A DNA stretch of 64,000 nucleotides. Origin: Streptomyces qinglanensis (lineage in GTDB: Bacteria; Actinomycetota; Actinomycetes; Streptomycetales; Streptomycetaceae). The notes below the pieces were generated by a model, which was not told where the DNA came from, made no database searches, and saw only the letters and a list, made by a program, of their open reading frames with translations. The number at the start of each line of letters is the position of its first letter. Positions within the stretch are counted from its first letter, which is position 1. Location of the stretch: positions 248,001 to 312,000 of the forward strand of contig NZ_FOGO01000003.1 in NCBI RefSeq assembly GCF_900111245.1. The letters run 5' to 3'. The position numbers and the translations under genes were made by a program. Below, in pieces: positions 1 to 8,990 of the stretch.

Positions 1-3
1 CCG

Positions 4-714
4 ATGAGCGGCGAACTCCTCGCGCTGCTGGCTGCGACGGTGGCCGCAGCGGCCTTCGTGCAAGGTGCCAGCGGACTCGGCTTCGCGCTCATCGTGGCCC
101 CGGTGGCCGGTCTGGTGGACCCGGAGCTGCTGCCGGTCTTCCTGCTGGCGTCGATGATTCCGCTCAATCTGTATGTGGCCTGGCGGGAGCGGTCCAGCCT
201 GGATCTGCGCGGGGCGGGCTGGATCACCGGGGCCCGGTTGGCAGCCACTCCCGCGGGGCTGCTGCTGCTGACCGCGATCCCGGAACGCGACCTCGGTCTG
301 TTCGTCGGAGCCGCGACCGTGCTCGCCGCTCTGGTCAGCCTGGCGGCACCGGAGTTCGCTCCCGGCCGCGCCGCCTATCTGGGCGCCGGACTGGTCACCG
401 GCGTCACCGAGACGGCCACGGGGGTGGGCGGCCCACCGCTGGCGCTGGTCTACCAGCACCGGCCGCCCGCGGAACTGCGCTCCACGGTCGCCGTCTGCTT
501 CCTGGTCGGCGAGATCGCTTCACTGGCGCTGCTGTTCGCGACCGGAAGCGGTCGGGCGGACCATCTCGGCACCGTGCTCTGGGTGCTGCCCGCGCTGGCC
601 GCCGGGGCCGCCTTGAGCCGGTACGTGCACCACCGGCTCGACGCGCGCCGCCTGCGCCTGGCCGTACTGGCCTTCGCGCTGGTGTCCGGGCTGGTGCTGA
701 TGCTGGGGATCTGA
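4..714 (+). CDS. TauE/SafE-family membrane permease (TSUP)
   Basis: A protein of 236 residues made almost wholly of hydrophobic helices, with a glycine-rich first helix (ASGLGFALIVAP) and a second such repeat near residue 140 (TGVGGPPLALVY). This duplicated pattern is typical of the TauE/SafE sulfite or sulfonate exporter family, which moves small anions across the cytoplasmic membrane. The substrate cannot be read from the sequence. The first ATG lies 3 bases inside the window, so a start further upstream cannot be ruled out. It converges with the LacI gene, leaving only 7 bases between stop codons. Confidence 0.82.
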   Translation: MSGELLALLAATVAAAAFVQGASGLGFALIVAPVAGLVDPELLPVFLLASMIPLNLYVAWRERSSLDLRGAGWITGARLAATPAGLLLLTAIPERDLGLFVGAATVLAALVSLAAPEFAPGRAAYLGAGLVTGVTETATGVGGPPLALVYQHRPPAELRSTVAVCFLVGEIASLALLFATGSGRADHLGTVLWVLPALAAGAALSRYVHHRLDARRLRLAVLAFALVSGLVLMLGI

Positions 715-721
715 GCGGGAC

Positions 722-1771
722 CTAGGTGTCGGCGGCGCCGGGCCCGCGGCTGGAGGACGCACGCGCCACCAGCGTCGGGTCCGGCGCCCGCACGGAAGCA
801 CACGGCGCTTCGTCGCGCAGTCGTCGCAGCAGCAGTTCGACCGCTGCCGCGGCGGCCTGTTCGAGGTGGAGGTCGACGGCCGTCAGCGCTGGTGTGCAGG
901 TCCTGGCCCGCAGTCCGTCGTAGCGGGTGACGACCATGACGTCGTCCGGGACGGTGCGCCCGCTCTCGCGGACCGCCCGCACCGCGCCCACCGCGAAGGC
1001 GTCGACCAGGACGCACAGCGCGTCGGTACGCGGATGGTCGCGCAACAGCGCGGCGACCGCGTCATGGCCTGCCTGCTCGCCGCCGGACTCCTCCGCGACC
1101 GCCGTCACCGGCCGCCATCCGTACTGCTCGGCGGCCCGCGCGTAGGCCGCCCGCGCCTCCACCGCGGAGGACCGGGAACCGGCAGCCGTGACCAGCGCTG
1201 GGTGCCGGGCCCCTTGCCGGGAGAGGTGGTCCAGCAGCAGTGCGGCGACGGCCTCGGCGTTGAGGTCGACACAGGGCTCGCGATCGGCGCCCGGCGGGCG
1301 GCCCAGCGCCACGCACGGCAGCCCGCGCCGGGCCAGCTCGGCGACGACGGGATCCGCCTCCCCGGGTTCCACGACGATCGCTCCGTCCACGTCCACCGTC
1401 GCCAGCCCGGCGCCCGACTCGCCCGGCGGCAGCAGCACCAGCGCGAAGCCGTGCGCCAGCGCGTGCTCGGCGGCGGCTGCTGCCACCTCCATGTAGAACC
1501 CGAGCCGGGAGGGCCCCCCGGCCACCGCCAGCGGCATCGAGGACAGCAGTGCGATGGCCTTGGCCTCCCCGCGGCGCAGCCGCTGGGCCCGCAGATTCGG
1601 GCGGTACCCCAGCTCCTCGGCCACGCGTTTGACCCGCTCGCGGGTGCGGGGGTCGACCTTGCCGAGCCCGTTGAGCGCGTGCGAGACCGTGGTGCGGGAG
1701 ACGGAGGCGGCCCGTGCGACATCGGCGATCGTCGGCTGACGCGGTGCGGAACCCGGGCGGGGGCTGGCCAT
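722..1771 (-). CDS. LacI-family transcriptional regulator
   Basis: A protein of 349 residues. The N-terminal helix-turn-helix (about residues 14-60) contains VARAASVSRTTVSHALNGLG and the hinge-helix segment RVAEELGYRPN, the standard LacI DNA-binding unit. The rest is a periplasmic-binding-protein-like effector domain that ends with the usual dimer-core region. Members normally repress sugar or carbohydrate genes and release DNA on binding a small ligand. No target gene or operator is evident beside it; the adjacent permease is convergent rather than co-directional. It lies just outside the enc cluster and is not an obvious part of it. Confidence 0.9.
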   Translation of the reverse strand: MASPRPGSAPRQPTIADVARAASVSRTTVSHALNGLGKVDPRTRERVKRVAEELGYRPNLRAQRLRRGEAKAIALLSSMPLAVAGGPSRLGFYMEVAAAAAEHALAHGFALVLLPPGESGAGLATVDVDGAIVVEPGEADPVVAELARRGLPCVALGRPPGADREPCVDLNAEAVAALLLDHLSRQGARHPALVTAAGSRSSAVEARAAYARAAEQYGWRPVTAVAEESGGEQAGHDAVAALLRDHPRTDALCVLVDAFAVGAVRAVRESGRTVPDDVMVVTRYDGLRARTCTPALTAVDLHLEQAAAAAVELLLRRLRDEAPCASVRAPDPTLVARASSSRGPGAADT

Positions 1772-2676
1772 CGGTGCGAGAACTCCTCACGGTCTGCGGA
1801 GGTCTCAGTCTCCCTGATCGGCTGTCGCGGTGGCACGCCCTTCCCGGCCCGAACCGCGCGGTGCGCCGCTGACGGCGGGAACAGTGCGCTGCCCGGGAGG
1901 CGGTGGGGACGACGGGGCGTCAGGGGTCCGAGGGGGCCGTGTGCGCGGACGGGTGCGCGCGCACGGATGGGCAACCCGCCCTGACGGGGTCTCATTCCAG
2001 ATGTAACGAAACACACAGGCCGCAACGTCAGTAATCAGACAAGCTGCCTGTTTCTTCCGATCACCCCGACGCCACCCCCGGACCTCGGCGACCAGTCGCA
2101 GCGGCGCGGTCCGGCCACCCTTCGCACCAGGCGCCTGACCTCCGACGACGCCGTCCCCGGGGAGCGGATCGGCCCGGCCCGGCCGCCGGGCTCGGCGGAT
2201 CACTTCCGCGGAGGCAGAGCGCAGGAACCCGGCCACGCCGCGCACCGGGCGCCTGCGCCCGCGGCCGCGGCCCGCAGCACGCCCGCGCCGCCACGGGGCA
2301 GTAATGGAACCGGACCCTACCCTTACGAGAAGCGAAAAACGGCCCGGAGGGCTGAGATCCGACCCGCCCGGCCGGGATGCGGCAGACGGCTTCCTCATGA
2401 CCGTGCATGTGACAGCGAAATAGGAATCCCGAATATGGCCGGATTCGCCTCCCGAGTCCTTGACCATGAAATTGTCACCCGGATACGTTTCCGTCACATG
2501 CATAGACTCCATACGACCCCTGCTGCGGCAACGGCGCCTCGGCGGCGGGAAATACCGGCGTCATTCCGCGGGTAACACTGAGCGCCCGCAACGGCCGCTA
2601 CACGGGGCGAGCGCCCCAGGAATCGCTTCGGTGCCCACTGTGTCGTTTTTCAAACCGCGAACGGGGTGATGGAACT
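1772..2676. other. 905-bp non-coding region between LacI gene and SARP gene
   Basis: No open frame here has convincing codon bias or a ribosome site. The right half (about 2300-2676) is less G+C-rich than the surroundings and must hold the promoter of the SARP gene. It forms the left boundary of the enc cluster. I could not pick out a clear promoter or SARP heptamer repeat. Confidence 0.5.
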
Positions 2677-3528
2677 GTGGACGTTGAAGTTCTCGGGCAT
2701 GTTGCGCTGAGGACCTGGGACAGCACCAGGACGCCGAGCGCACCCAAAGCCAGGCAGGTGCTCGCCCTCTTACTGGTCAACGCGAACCGGCTGGTCAGCA
2801 CCGATGCACTGATCGAGGAACTGTGGGCCGAACGGCCTCCCCGGAGTGCACTGAGCGCACTGCAGACGTACATATTTCAACTTCGGCAAATGCTGGGCGG
2901 CCTTCTCCGGAATGCGTCCCCGAAGGATGTACTGGTCACCACGCCAAATGGTTACGAATTCCGTATCGCACCGGAACGGGTAGACCTCCAGCGCTACGAA
3001 AAGCATCGCCTCGCCGGGCAGCACGCCTTTCAGTCGGGTGACCATCCGGCAGCCGTGGAACAGTTTCGTGCGGCGCTGAATATCTTCGCCGCGCCGCCAC
3101 TGGCCAACGTGCGACGGGGATTGCATCTGGAGGCGGAGATCGTACGGCTGGAGGAGAGCCGCAGCGGTGTCCAGCAAACCCGGATCGAGGCGGAACTCGA
3201 ACTCGGCCGGCATCACGAGGTGCTCAGCGAATTGAGCGGCCTGGCCTCCCAGTACCCGCAGCACGAAGGATTCCACCGCCAACTGATGCTGGCGCTCTAC
3301 CGCTGCGGCCGGCGCCCCCAGGCCCTGAAGATCTTCAACCAGCTCCGGCAGTCCCTGGTGACCGAACTCGGCCTGGAACCCTCCCGGGAGCTGCAGATGC
3401 TGCAGCAGGCGATCCTCTCCGCGGATCCGCGGCTGGACAGCGCACGCTCGACCCCGTTCCCGGGGCGGACCACCGATCCCCCGCCGCTGCGGCTGAAGTG
3501 GCCGGCCGCCAGCCCCTGGAAGGCGTGA
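2677..3528 (+). CDS. SARP-family pathway activator of the enc cluster (EncF-like)
   Basis: A protein of 283 residues with the two SARP domains. An OmpR-like winged helix occupies about residues 1-95 (PSAPKARQVLALLLVNANRL, then a DALIEELWAERPP recognition segment). A bacterial transcriptional activator (BTAD) alpha-helical domain occupies about 100-250 and ends TELGLEPSRELQMLQQAIL. SARPs bind direct repeats over the -35 region and recruit RNA polymerase to antibiotic genes. Start is GTG at 2677, about 8 bases after GGGGTGA. Codon 32 is TTA, which makes translation dependent on the bldA leucyl-tRNA in Streptomyces. I believe it corresponds to EncF of the enterocin cluster, but the letter is from memory. 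Confidence 0.93.
   Translation: MDVEVLGHVALRTWDSTRTPSAPKARQVLALLLVNANRLVSTDALIEELWAERPPRSALSALQTYIFQLRQMLGGLLRNASPKDVLVTTPNGYEFRIAPERVDLQRYEKHRLAGQHAFQSGDHPAAVEQFRAALNIFAAPPLANVRRGLHLEAEIVRLEESRSGVQQTRIEAELELGRHHEVLSELSGLASQYPQHEGFHRQLMLALYRCGRRPQALKIFNQLRQSLVTELGLEPSRELQMLQQAILSADPRLDSARSTPFPGRTTDPPPLRLKWPAASPWKA
2770..2772 (+). promoter_or_regulatory. TTA codon in the SARP gene (bldA control point)
   Basis: The reading frame through 2761-2778 is CTC GCC CTC TTA CTG GTC, so codon 32 is TTA. In Streptomyces this codon is read only by the developmentally expressed bldA tRNA and is often found in pathway activators. Confidence 0.85.
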
Positions 3529-3690
3529 CCGGCCGCGGCGGCCGGCACTCGCTGCGGACACCGGCGGCCGCGGGCCACGGGCCGGGAGCTCTTCGCCTGC
3601 CCGGGGCTGTGGTCCGCGTGCTTCCGCCCCGGCCCAGGGGCCCGCGGACCCAGGTCGGCGGGCGCAGGTCCGCGGGCACGGCCCGGAGGC

Positions 3691-4149
3691 TCAGGTCCGG
3701 GGCAGGTCGTCCCGGTAGACCTGCCGGTGCCTGATGAACAGCCGCCCGGACTGCCGCACCAGTTCGTCCTGGCAGGTGCAGACGAACTCCAGCTCCGAGG
3801 GGCTCCCGACCACGGTCTTGCTGATCAAGGCGTACATCCGGGCCACGAGCACGCCCGAGGAGCCCTCGCCGACCTCCAGCGTGGTGACGCAGTGGCGGCG
3901 CAGGGCGCCCTTCTCCTCCAGTTGCCGCGCGGCCGCCGCCGCGTTCCGGGCGATCTCGTCCCGGCCGCGCTGCGGTTCGGGCCGCGCGTTGGTGGCGAAC
4001 ACCGCGTCCGGGGTGAAGTCGCCGGTCCAGTCCGCCACCCGGCCCTCGTCCATGGCGCGCATGTGCCGACCGTAGAACTGCTGCACCTGGACGAACAGCG
4101 CACCGGCCACCGGGCTCTCCTCCACCTCGTGCGGGACCTGGGTCGTCAA
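3691..4149 (-). CDS. NTF2/SnoaL-like protein, enc cluster (possibly EncG)
   Basis: A protein of 152 residues with a SnoaL_4/ring-hydroxylating-dioxygenase-beta-like pattern: helix FVQVQQFYGRHMRAMDEGRV, then ADWTGDFTPDAVFATN, then beta strands ending FIRHRQVYRDDLP. The family fold is an alpha+beta barrel used by isomerases, cyclases and hydratases on polyketides. The start is taken as TTG at 4149 because GGAGGAGG lies just upstream; an in-frame open stretch reaches further up but loses codon bias. It is transcribed away from encH and converges with the SARP gene. From its place between F and H it may be EncG, but this is not certain and its function is unknown. Confidence 0.75.
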   Translation of the reverse strand: MTTQVPHEVEESPVAGALFVQVQQFYGRHMRAMDEGRVADWTGDFTPDAVFATNARPEPQRGRDEIARNAAAAARQLEEKGALRRHCVTTLEVGEGSSGVLVARMYALISKTVVGSPSELEFVCTCQDELVRQSGRLFIRHRQVYRDDLPRT

Positions 4150-4372
4150 CGCTTCCTCCTCCGCCTCGGCTCGCTCTGCTCCTGCTGGCAGCGACGTGGC
4201 AGTGACGGTTCCAGCCCGCTCTCCACGCCCGGTAAAGCGCGGGGCTCGCCCCGGGCAACGGCCGAGACCGCGCGGTGACGCCGCGTTGCTCCGCGCGCGA
4301 GCCGCCGCTGGTGCCCTGTCCCACGACGAGCGGTGGCGCAGGCCACCACCTGACGCGACGGAGGCCAGCAGC

Positions 4373-5986
4373 ATGGAACCGGCCCCTCAGGCCCAGACCG
4401 CACCGTTTCCCACCGCCGGGGGCTCCCAGGCGGGGCCGCGGTGGCAGACCCTTGCCGAACTCGTCCGGGACGCAGCCCGGCTGTACGGGGACAGGGAGTT
4501 CCTGCGCTGCGGCGGCGACACGCTCACCTTCCGCGAGGCCGACGAGCGCACCGACCGGTTGGCCGGGGCACTGCTCGCCCACGGGGTCGAGCCCGGGGAC
4601 CGGATCGCGCTCATGATGGAGAACTCCGCCGACTGGCCGCTGTGCTGGTTCGCCGCCGTCAAGGCCGGTGCCGTCACGGTGCCGGTGAACAGCCGCTGCG
4701 GCGCGTCCGACCTGGCCCACCTGCTCACCGACTCCGGGGCCACGCTGGTGCTGTCCTCCGAGAGCTGCGCGGATCTGGCCCGCCGGGTCGGCGGCACGCT
4801 CCGGCAGCGCTGCGCGGTCCGTACGGTGCGCGAGCTGGCCGCCGCGGCGGTCGGCCGCCCCGGCGCCGGGGCACCTGAGGTGGGCCGGTCGCGTCCCGAC
4901 GACACGGTCAACTTCCAGTACACCTCCGGCACCACCGGCTTCCCCAAGGCGTGTGTGCTCAGCCACGACTACTGGCTCCGCACGGCATGGGGGATCGCCA
5001 CCGCGTCAGGGCTCGGCGCGGACGATGTGGTCCTCACCGCGCAGGCGTTCTCCTATGTGGATCCCCAGTGGAAGGCCGTGATGTGCCTGATGCACGGGAT
5101 CCCGCTGGTGGTGCTCGAACGGTTCTCCGCGTCGGGCTTCTGGCCCGCGGTCCGCAGGCACCGGGCGACCGTCACCTATGTGCTGGGCAGCATGCCGATG
5201 CTGCTGTACAAGCAGCCGCCCACCTCCGGCGACCGGGACCACGCCATGCGCCTGGTGCTGTGCTCCGGCATTCCGCGCGACCTGCACCGCCCCTTCGAGG
5301 AGCGCTGGGGCGCGGCCTGGCGCGAGGTGTACGGCTCCACGGAGAGCGGGCTGGATCTGATCGTACCGCCGGAGGACGCGGCCTGCGTGGGCACCGGCAG
5401 GCTGGGCTGTCCGCCGCCCGGCAAGGAGGTCGTGATCGCCGACGAGGAGGGGCACCCGCTGCAGCCGGGGCGGGCCGGCGAGATCCTGGTCCGCGGCAGG
5501 CCCATGATGCACGAGTACTGGAACAGCCCGCAGAGCACCGGGCGCGCCTTCCGCGGCGGTTGGTACCGCACCGGCGACCTGGGCTGTACCGACCAGGACG
5601 GGGGCATCCGCCACGCCGGGCGGCTGAAGGACGTGATCCGGCGCGGGGGCGAGAACATCGCGGCGGCGGAGGTGGAGAGCGTCCTGGAAGCGCATCCGGC
5701 CGTCCTGGGGGCCGCCGTCGTCGGCATCCCCGACGAGCTGTTCGGCGAACTGCCCAAAGCCTTCCTCCTGCTGCGCGACGGCTACCGTCCCACCGGCGCC
5801 ACGGTCCGCAGCGTCCTGGCGCACACCCGGCGCCAGCTCGCGAAGTTCAAGGTTCCGGCCTACCTGGAGTGCGTCGGGAGCTTCCCGATGACGCCTTCGG
5901 CCCGGGTCCGCAAGCGCCAGTTGCTGCGCCCCGGCGGGGACCAGCGCAGCGGTGCGTTCGACGCGGCGAAGGACTCCTGGACATGA
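4373..5986 (+). CDS. encH: Cinnamate:CoA ligase EncH
   Basis: An adenylate-forming enzyme of 537 residues. The P-loop motif YTSGTTGFPKA, the A5 motif YGSTESG, the A7 motif YRTGDLG and a hinge (GRLKDVIRRGGENI) are all present, and the C-terminal lysine region is complete. In the enterocin pathway EncH activates cinnamate from EncP as its CoA thioester, the first step of the plant-like route to benzoyl-CoA. Start ATG 4373 has GGAGG 7-8 bases upstream. Its TGA overlaps the ATG of encI (ATGA at 5983-5986), so the two are translationally coupled. It is divergent from the NTF2-like gene across a 223-bp promoter region. Confidence 0.93.
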   Translation: MEPAPQAQTAPFPTAGGSQAGPRWQTLAELVRDAARLYGDREFLRCGGDTLTFREADERTDRLAGALLAHGVEPGDRIALMMENSADWPLCWFAAVKAGAVTVPVNSRCGASDLAHLLTDSGATLVLSSESCADLARRVGGTLRQRCAVRTVRELAAAAVGRPGAGAPEVGRSRPDDTVNFQYTSGTTGFPKACVLSHDYWLRTAWGIATASGLGADDVVLTAQAFSYVDPQWKAVMCLMHGIPLVVLERFSASGFWPAVRRHRATVTYVLGSMPMLLYKQPPTSGDRDHAMRLVLCSGIPRDLHRPFEERWGAAWREVYGSTESGLDLIVPPEDAACVGTGRLGCPPPGKEVVIADEEGHPLQPGRAGEILVRGRPMMHEYWNSPQSTGRAFRGGWYRTGDLGCTDQDGGIRHAGRLKDVIRRGGENIAAAEVESVLEAHPAVLGAAVVGIPDELFGELPKAFLLLRDGYRPTGATVRSVLAHTRRQLAKFKVPAYLECVGSFPMTPSARVRKRQLLRPGGDQRSGAFDAAKDSWT

Positions 5987-6768
5987 GCGGCATGAGCGGC
6001 GCGGTGCGGTTGCGCAGCCCGGAGGAGCTGGCGGTCACCGTCCGGGACGATGTCGCGGTGCTCACCCTGAGCCGTCCGGAGAAGCTCAACGCCCTCTCCC
6101 GGGACATGCGCCGCGATCTGGCCGGACTGCTGCGGCACTACGGCGACGGCCGCAAGGTGCGCGGAGTGGTGGTCACCGGCCGGGGTCGGGCGTTCTCGGC
6201 CGGGATGGACCTGCGCGAGGCCACCGACGGGCAGCTCGATCTGCAGGCCGAGATGGATCTGTTCAACGAGGTCTCGCGGGCCGCGCTCGGCGCCGAGGTC
6301 CCGGTGGTGGCAGCCGTCAACGGCCTCGCCGTGGGCGGCGCGGGCGAGTTGGCGCTCAGCTTCGACGCCCGTCTCGCCGCGCCCTCGGGAGGCTTCGCGT
6401 GGCCGGAGAACGGCGTCGGACTCACCGTCTCCAACGCCGCCAGCCTCTTCCTGCCCCGGCTCGCCGGCGCGTCCCGCGCCCTCGATCTGCTGCTGAGCGG
6501 TGCCCGCGTCGACGCCCGGCAGGGACGCGACCTGGGGCTCTTCGACGACGTCGTGGAGCCGGACGCGCTGGTACCGGCCGCTGTCGGGCTGATCCACCGG
6601 TGGACCCCGCCGGGCTCGTCCACCGCCGCCCATCTGCGGTTGCTGCGGCCCTCCCCGCACGAGGTGGAGGAGGCGATGGCACGCGAGAGCGCAGCCGTCC
6701 GGCAGGTGCAGGCGAGCGGGATCGCCCGCGCGGGCCTGGCCAGAGCGCTGGCGGGTCCCGCGGGATGA
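5983..6768 (+). CDS. encI: Cinnamoyl-CoA hydratase EncI (enoyl-CoA hydratase family)
   Basis: A crotonase-fold protein of 261 residues. The oxyanion-hole segments are AFSAGMDLRE (about 66-75) and NGLAVGGAGELALSFD (about 107-122). It should add water across the double bond of cinnamoyl-CoA as the second step of side-chain shortening to benzoyl-CoA. The start ATG overlaps the encH stop. A second in-frame ATG at 5992 is possible. The gene ends the rightward encHI pair and converges on encJ across a hairpin. Confidence 0.92.
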   Translation: MSGMSGAVRLRSPEELAVTVRDDVAVLTLSRPEKLNALSRDMRRDLAGLLRHYGDGRKVRGVVVTGRGRAFSAGMDLREATDGQLDLQAEMDLFNEVSRAALGAEVPVVAAVNGLAVGGAGELALSFDARLAAPSGGFAWPENGVGLTVSNAASLFLPRLAGASRALDLLLSGARVDARQGRDLGLFDDVVEPDALVPAAVGLIHRWTPPGSSTAAHLRLLRPSPHEVEEAMARESAAVRQVQASGIARAGLARALAGPAG

Positions 6769-6820
6769 GCCGCGGTCCGGCCCCGTGGCGCCGCCCGGTC
6801 CGGCCGGACGGAGCGGTCGA

Positions 6821-6865
6821 GCGGACGGGGCGGATGGGGCAGACGGGGCGGACGGGGCGGACGGA
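6821..6865. repeat. Five tandem copies of a 9-bp unit
   Basis: Five head-to-tail units GCGGACGGG, GCGGATGGG, GCAGACGGG, GCGGACGGG, GCGGACGGA lie in the space between the convergent encI and encJ genes. No function is evident. Confidence 0.85.
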
Positions 6866-6964
6866 GGCAGTGCGACGGACCGGGACCGCGACGGCACCGC
6901 GGAGGCCCCGCAGGCTGTGGAGAGCCCGGGACACGGCAGAGCGCCCGGGACGCCCGGGACACAG

Positions 6965-6999
6965 CAGAGGGTCGCAGGCACCGTGCCTGCGGCCCTCTG
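6965..6999. terminator. Bidirectional hairpin between encI and encJ
   Basis: 16-bp arms, CAGAGGGTCGCAGGCA and TGCCTGCGGCCCTCTG, pair with one T-G wobble around a CCG loop. The position between two convergent genes fits a shared intrinsic terminator; no U-tract is present, as is common in Streptomyces. Confidence 0.8.
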
Positions 7000-7012
7000 G
7001 TCCGCGCCGAGG

Positions 7013-8212
7013 TCAGTCGGTCACTTCGACGACGAGCGCCGCCGCGGTGTCGCCCGCCGCGCAGCCGGTGAACAGCCCCAGGCCCCCGCCGCGCGCCCGC
7101 AGGACGTGCGCGAGCTCGGTGATCGTCCGCAGGCCGGTCGGGCCCTGCGGATGTCCGAAGACCAGGCTGCTGCCGGTCGTGTTCATGGCCTCCGGCGGCA
7201 CCCCGGTCTCCCGGGCGAAGTAGAGGTCGTTCACCGCGAAGGGGTTGTGCGTGTGGACGGCGTCCATCGACTCGCTCTTCAGTCCGGCGGCGTCCAGCGC
7301 CGCGCGGGCGGCCGGTACGAGCGCCTTGGGCATCCGGGCCGGTTCCACCCGGGCGTGGCCGGATGCCACCAGCCGCACGACCGGGCCCCGGCCGGCGAGT
7401 TCGCGGGCCCGCTGCACCGTGGTCACCAGCGCTCCCGCGGTGCCGTCCGCGGGGTGGGTCTGCGCGGCGGCGGTGTGCGTGCCGCCCGCGCGGACGGTCG
7501 GCAGTTCGCCGGCGGTCTCGAAGGAGACGGTCCGTATCCCCTCGTCGGCCGTCAGCCGTACCGGCCCGTGCTCGGCGTCCTCGGCCTCGACGGCGACCAT
7601 CCAGGCGCGCTGGAAGGCACGGTCGTCGGCGAGCGCGGCGGTGTACTGCTCCGAGCGCAGCACGGCGAGCGCGTCCAGCTCCCCGCGGGTGAATCCGCAC
7701 TCGGCCGCGACGGCCTCGGCGGTGGCCAGCATGCTGCGGCCGGTGACCGGATCGCGGGAGAAGCTGTCGCGCACCCAGTTCTCCCGCGCCGGACCGCGCT
7801 CGGACCCGGCCGCCGGCCAGGACAGTTCCGGGCCGTTGCTCGTCCGGTCCGCGGTGACCACCAGTTGCGGACCGGCCCCGGTCGACACCGAGGCGGCGGC
7901 CTGGTGCAGGGCCGCGACGGAGGTGGCACACGCCTGGCTGAGCATCGGGCCGAAGACACCCGGCATGTCCAACCGGGCCGCCAGGGTCGTCGCCCCGTAG
8001 AAGATCGCGGGCTGCGGCACCGTCCAGCCGAGCACCAGCCCCTCGACGGCGGCACGGTCCACACCGCGCTCCGACAGCGCCCGGTCGGTGACGGCCACCG
8101 CCGCGTCCAGGCTGGAGATCCGGGACAGCGCGCCGCCCCAGCGGGCGAAGGGAGAGGACCACAGCGCCCGCAGCGGGACGGCCGCGTCCCGGTAGACGGC
8201 TGCCGAGGTCAT
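7013..8212 (-). CDS. encJ: Beta-ketoacyl-CoA thiolase EncJ
   Basis: A thiolase-fold protein of 399 residues. The nucleophilic cysteine is C95 in MLSQACATSVA, the histidine motif is FGHPQGPTG, and the C-terminal cysteine lies in LFTGCAAGDTA. It would cleave the beta-keto thioester derived from cinnamate to release benzoyl-CoA and acetyl-CoA. The start ATG at 8212 overlaps the encK stop (ATGA at 8209-8212), so it is the last gene of a leftward encD-encK-encJ operon. Confidence 0.9.
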   Translation of the reverse strand: MTSAAVYRDAAVPLRALWSSPFARWGGALSRISSLDAAVAVTDRALSERGVDRAAVEGLVLGWTVPQPAIFYGATTLAARLDMPGVFGPMLSQACATSVAALHQAAASVSTGAGPQLVVTADRTSNGPELSWPAAGSERGPARENWVRDSFSRDPVTGRSMLATAEAVAAECGFTRGELDALAVLRSEQYTAALADDRAFQRAWMVAVEAEDAEHGPVRLTADEGIRTVSFETAGELPTVRAGGTHTAAAQTHPADGTAGALVTTVQRARELAGRGPVVRLVASGHARVEPARMPKALVPAARAALDAAGLKSESMDAVHTHNPFAVNDLYFARETGVPPEAMNTTGSSLVFGHPQGPTGLRTITELAHVLRARGGGLGLFTGCAAGDTAAALVVEVTD

Positions 8213-8955
8213 GCGCCCGGCCTCTCGTGCGGCAGGTCGCCCGGCGCTGTTGCAGCGGTCCGTGCGCTGTCCGCCGACGCGCGGGCCGCGAACAGCGCCA
8301 CGCTGCCGCGCACTTCGATCCAGTGGCTGGTGAAGTGCTCCTCCAGCGCCCGGTGCAGCCAGCGCACGCTGTCGTGCTGATTGTGGAAGGAGCCCTGGCG
8401 CTGGTAGAGGAGATTGAAGCGGCGGGAGAGCGCGGTGTGCTTGACCCCTCCGGACAGCACGGTGCTGCCGAACAGCACCCCTCCGGGCGCGAGTTCCCGG
8501 CTGAGGTGCTTGAGGACGAGTTGCTTGCCGCCGGGCGGCCGGGGCAGGCAGTGCAGCACGTAGTTGCAGGCGATGGAGGTGAATCCGCCGGCACCGAGTC
8601 CGGACAGCGGCTCCAGCAGGTCGGCCTGCACGCACCGCGGGGTGAAGCGGCGCAGGCGGTGTGCGGCGAACCGCAGCGGGTCGGGGTTGAGGTCGAGCAG
8701 GGTCAGTTCGGGGTCGCCGCCCGGGGGGAAGCGGCAGTGGTCCAGGTAGTAGCCCGAGCCCGGGCCGACCTCCAGATGGCGGGAGGTGATCCACTCGTTG
8801 TAGTGGTCGAGCAGCCGGTCCTTGGGGCAGCGCCAGAGCACCCGGTTCGAGGCGTGCACCACGACGGCGTCGTACAGCCGCAGCCGCCGGTGCTCGTAGT
8901 AGGGCTGGCCCTCGAACCCGAACGCGGAGGACTCGGGGGATACATCGATGGTCAT
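8209..8955 (-). CDS. encK: SAM-dependent O-methyltransferase EncK
   Basis: A class I methyltransferase of 248 residues. SAM motif I is LEVGPGSGYY at residues 61-70, the acidic motif II is LTLLDLNPDP, and a motif-III-like segment is ELAPGGVLFGSTVL. In the enterocin pathway EncK methylates the pyrone oxygen before the last P450 oxidation. Start ATG 8955 has GGAGAGGGAA upstream. It lies between encD (35 bp upstream) and encJ (4-base overlap). Confidence 0.9.
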   Translation of the reverse strand: MTIDVSPESSAFGFEGQPYYEHRRLRLYDAVVVHASNRVLWRCPKDRLLDHYNEWITSRHLEVGPGSGYYLDHCRFPPGGDPELTLLDLNPDPLRFAAHRLRRFTPRCVQADLLEPLSGLGAGGFTSIACNYVLHCLPRPPGGKQLVLKHLSRELAPGGVLFGSTVLSGGVKHTALSRRFNLLYQRQGSFHNQHDSVRWLHRALEEHFTSHWIEVRGSVALFAARASADSARTAATAPGDLPHERPGA

Positions 8956-8990
8956 ACGGGGGTTCCCTCTCCGGACGGCGGATCGAGGCG

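Noticed and set aside
1805..2512. Possible gene in the region left of the SARP gene
   Set aside because: Poor codon bias, no ribosome site and no recognisable domain.
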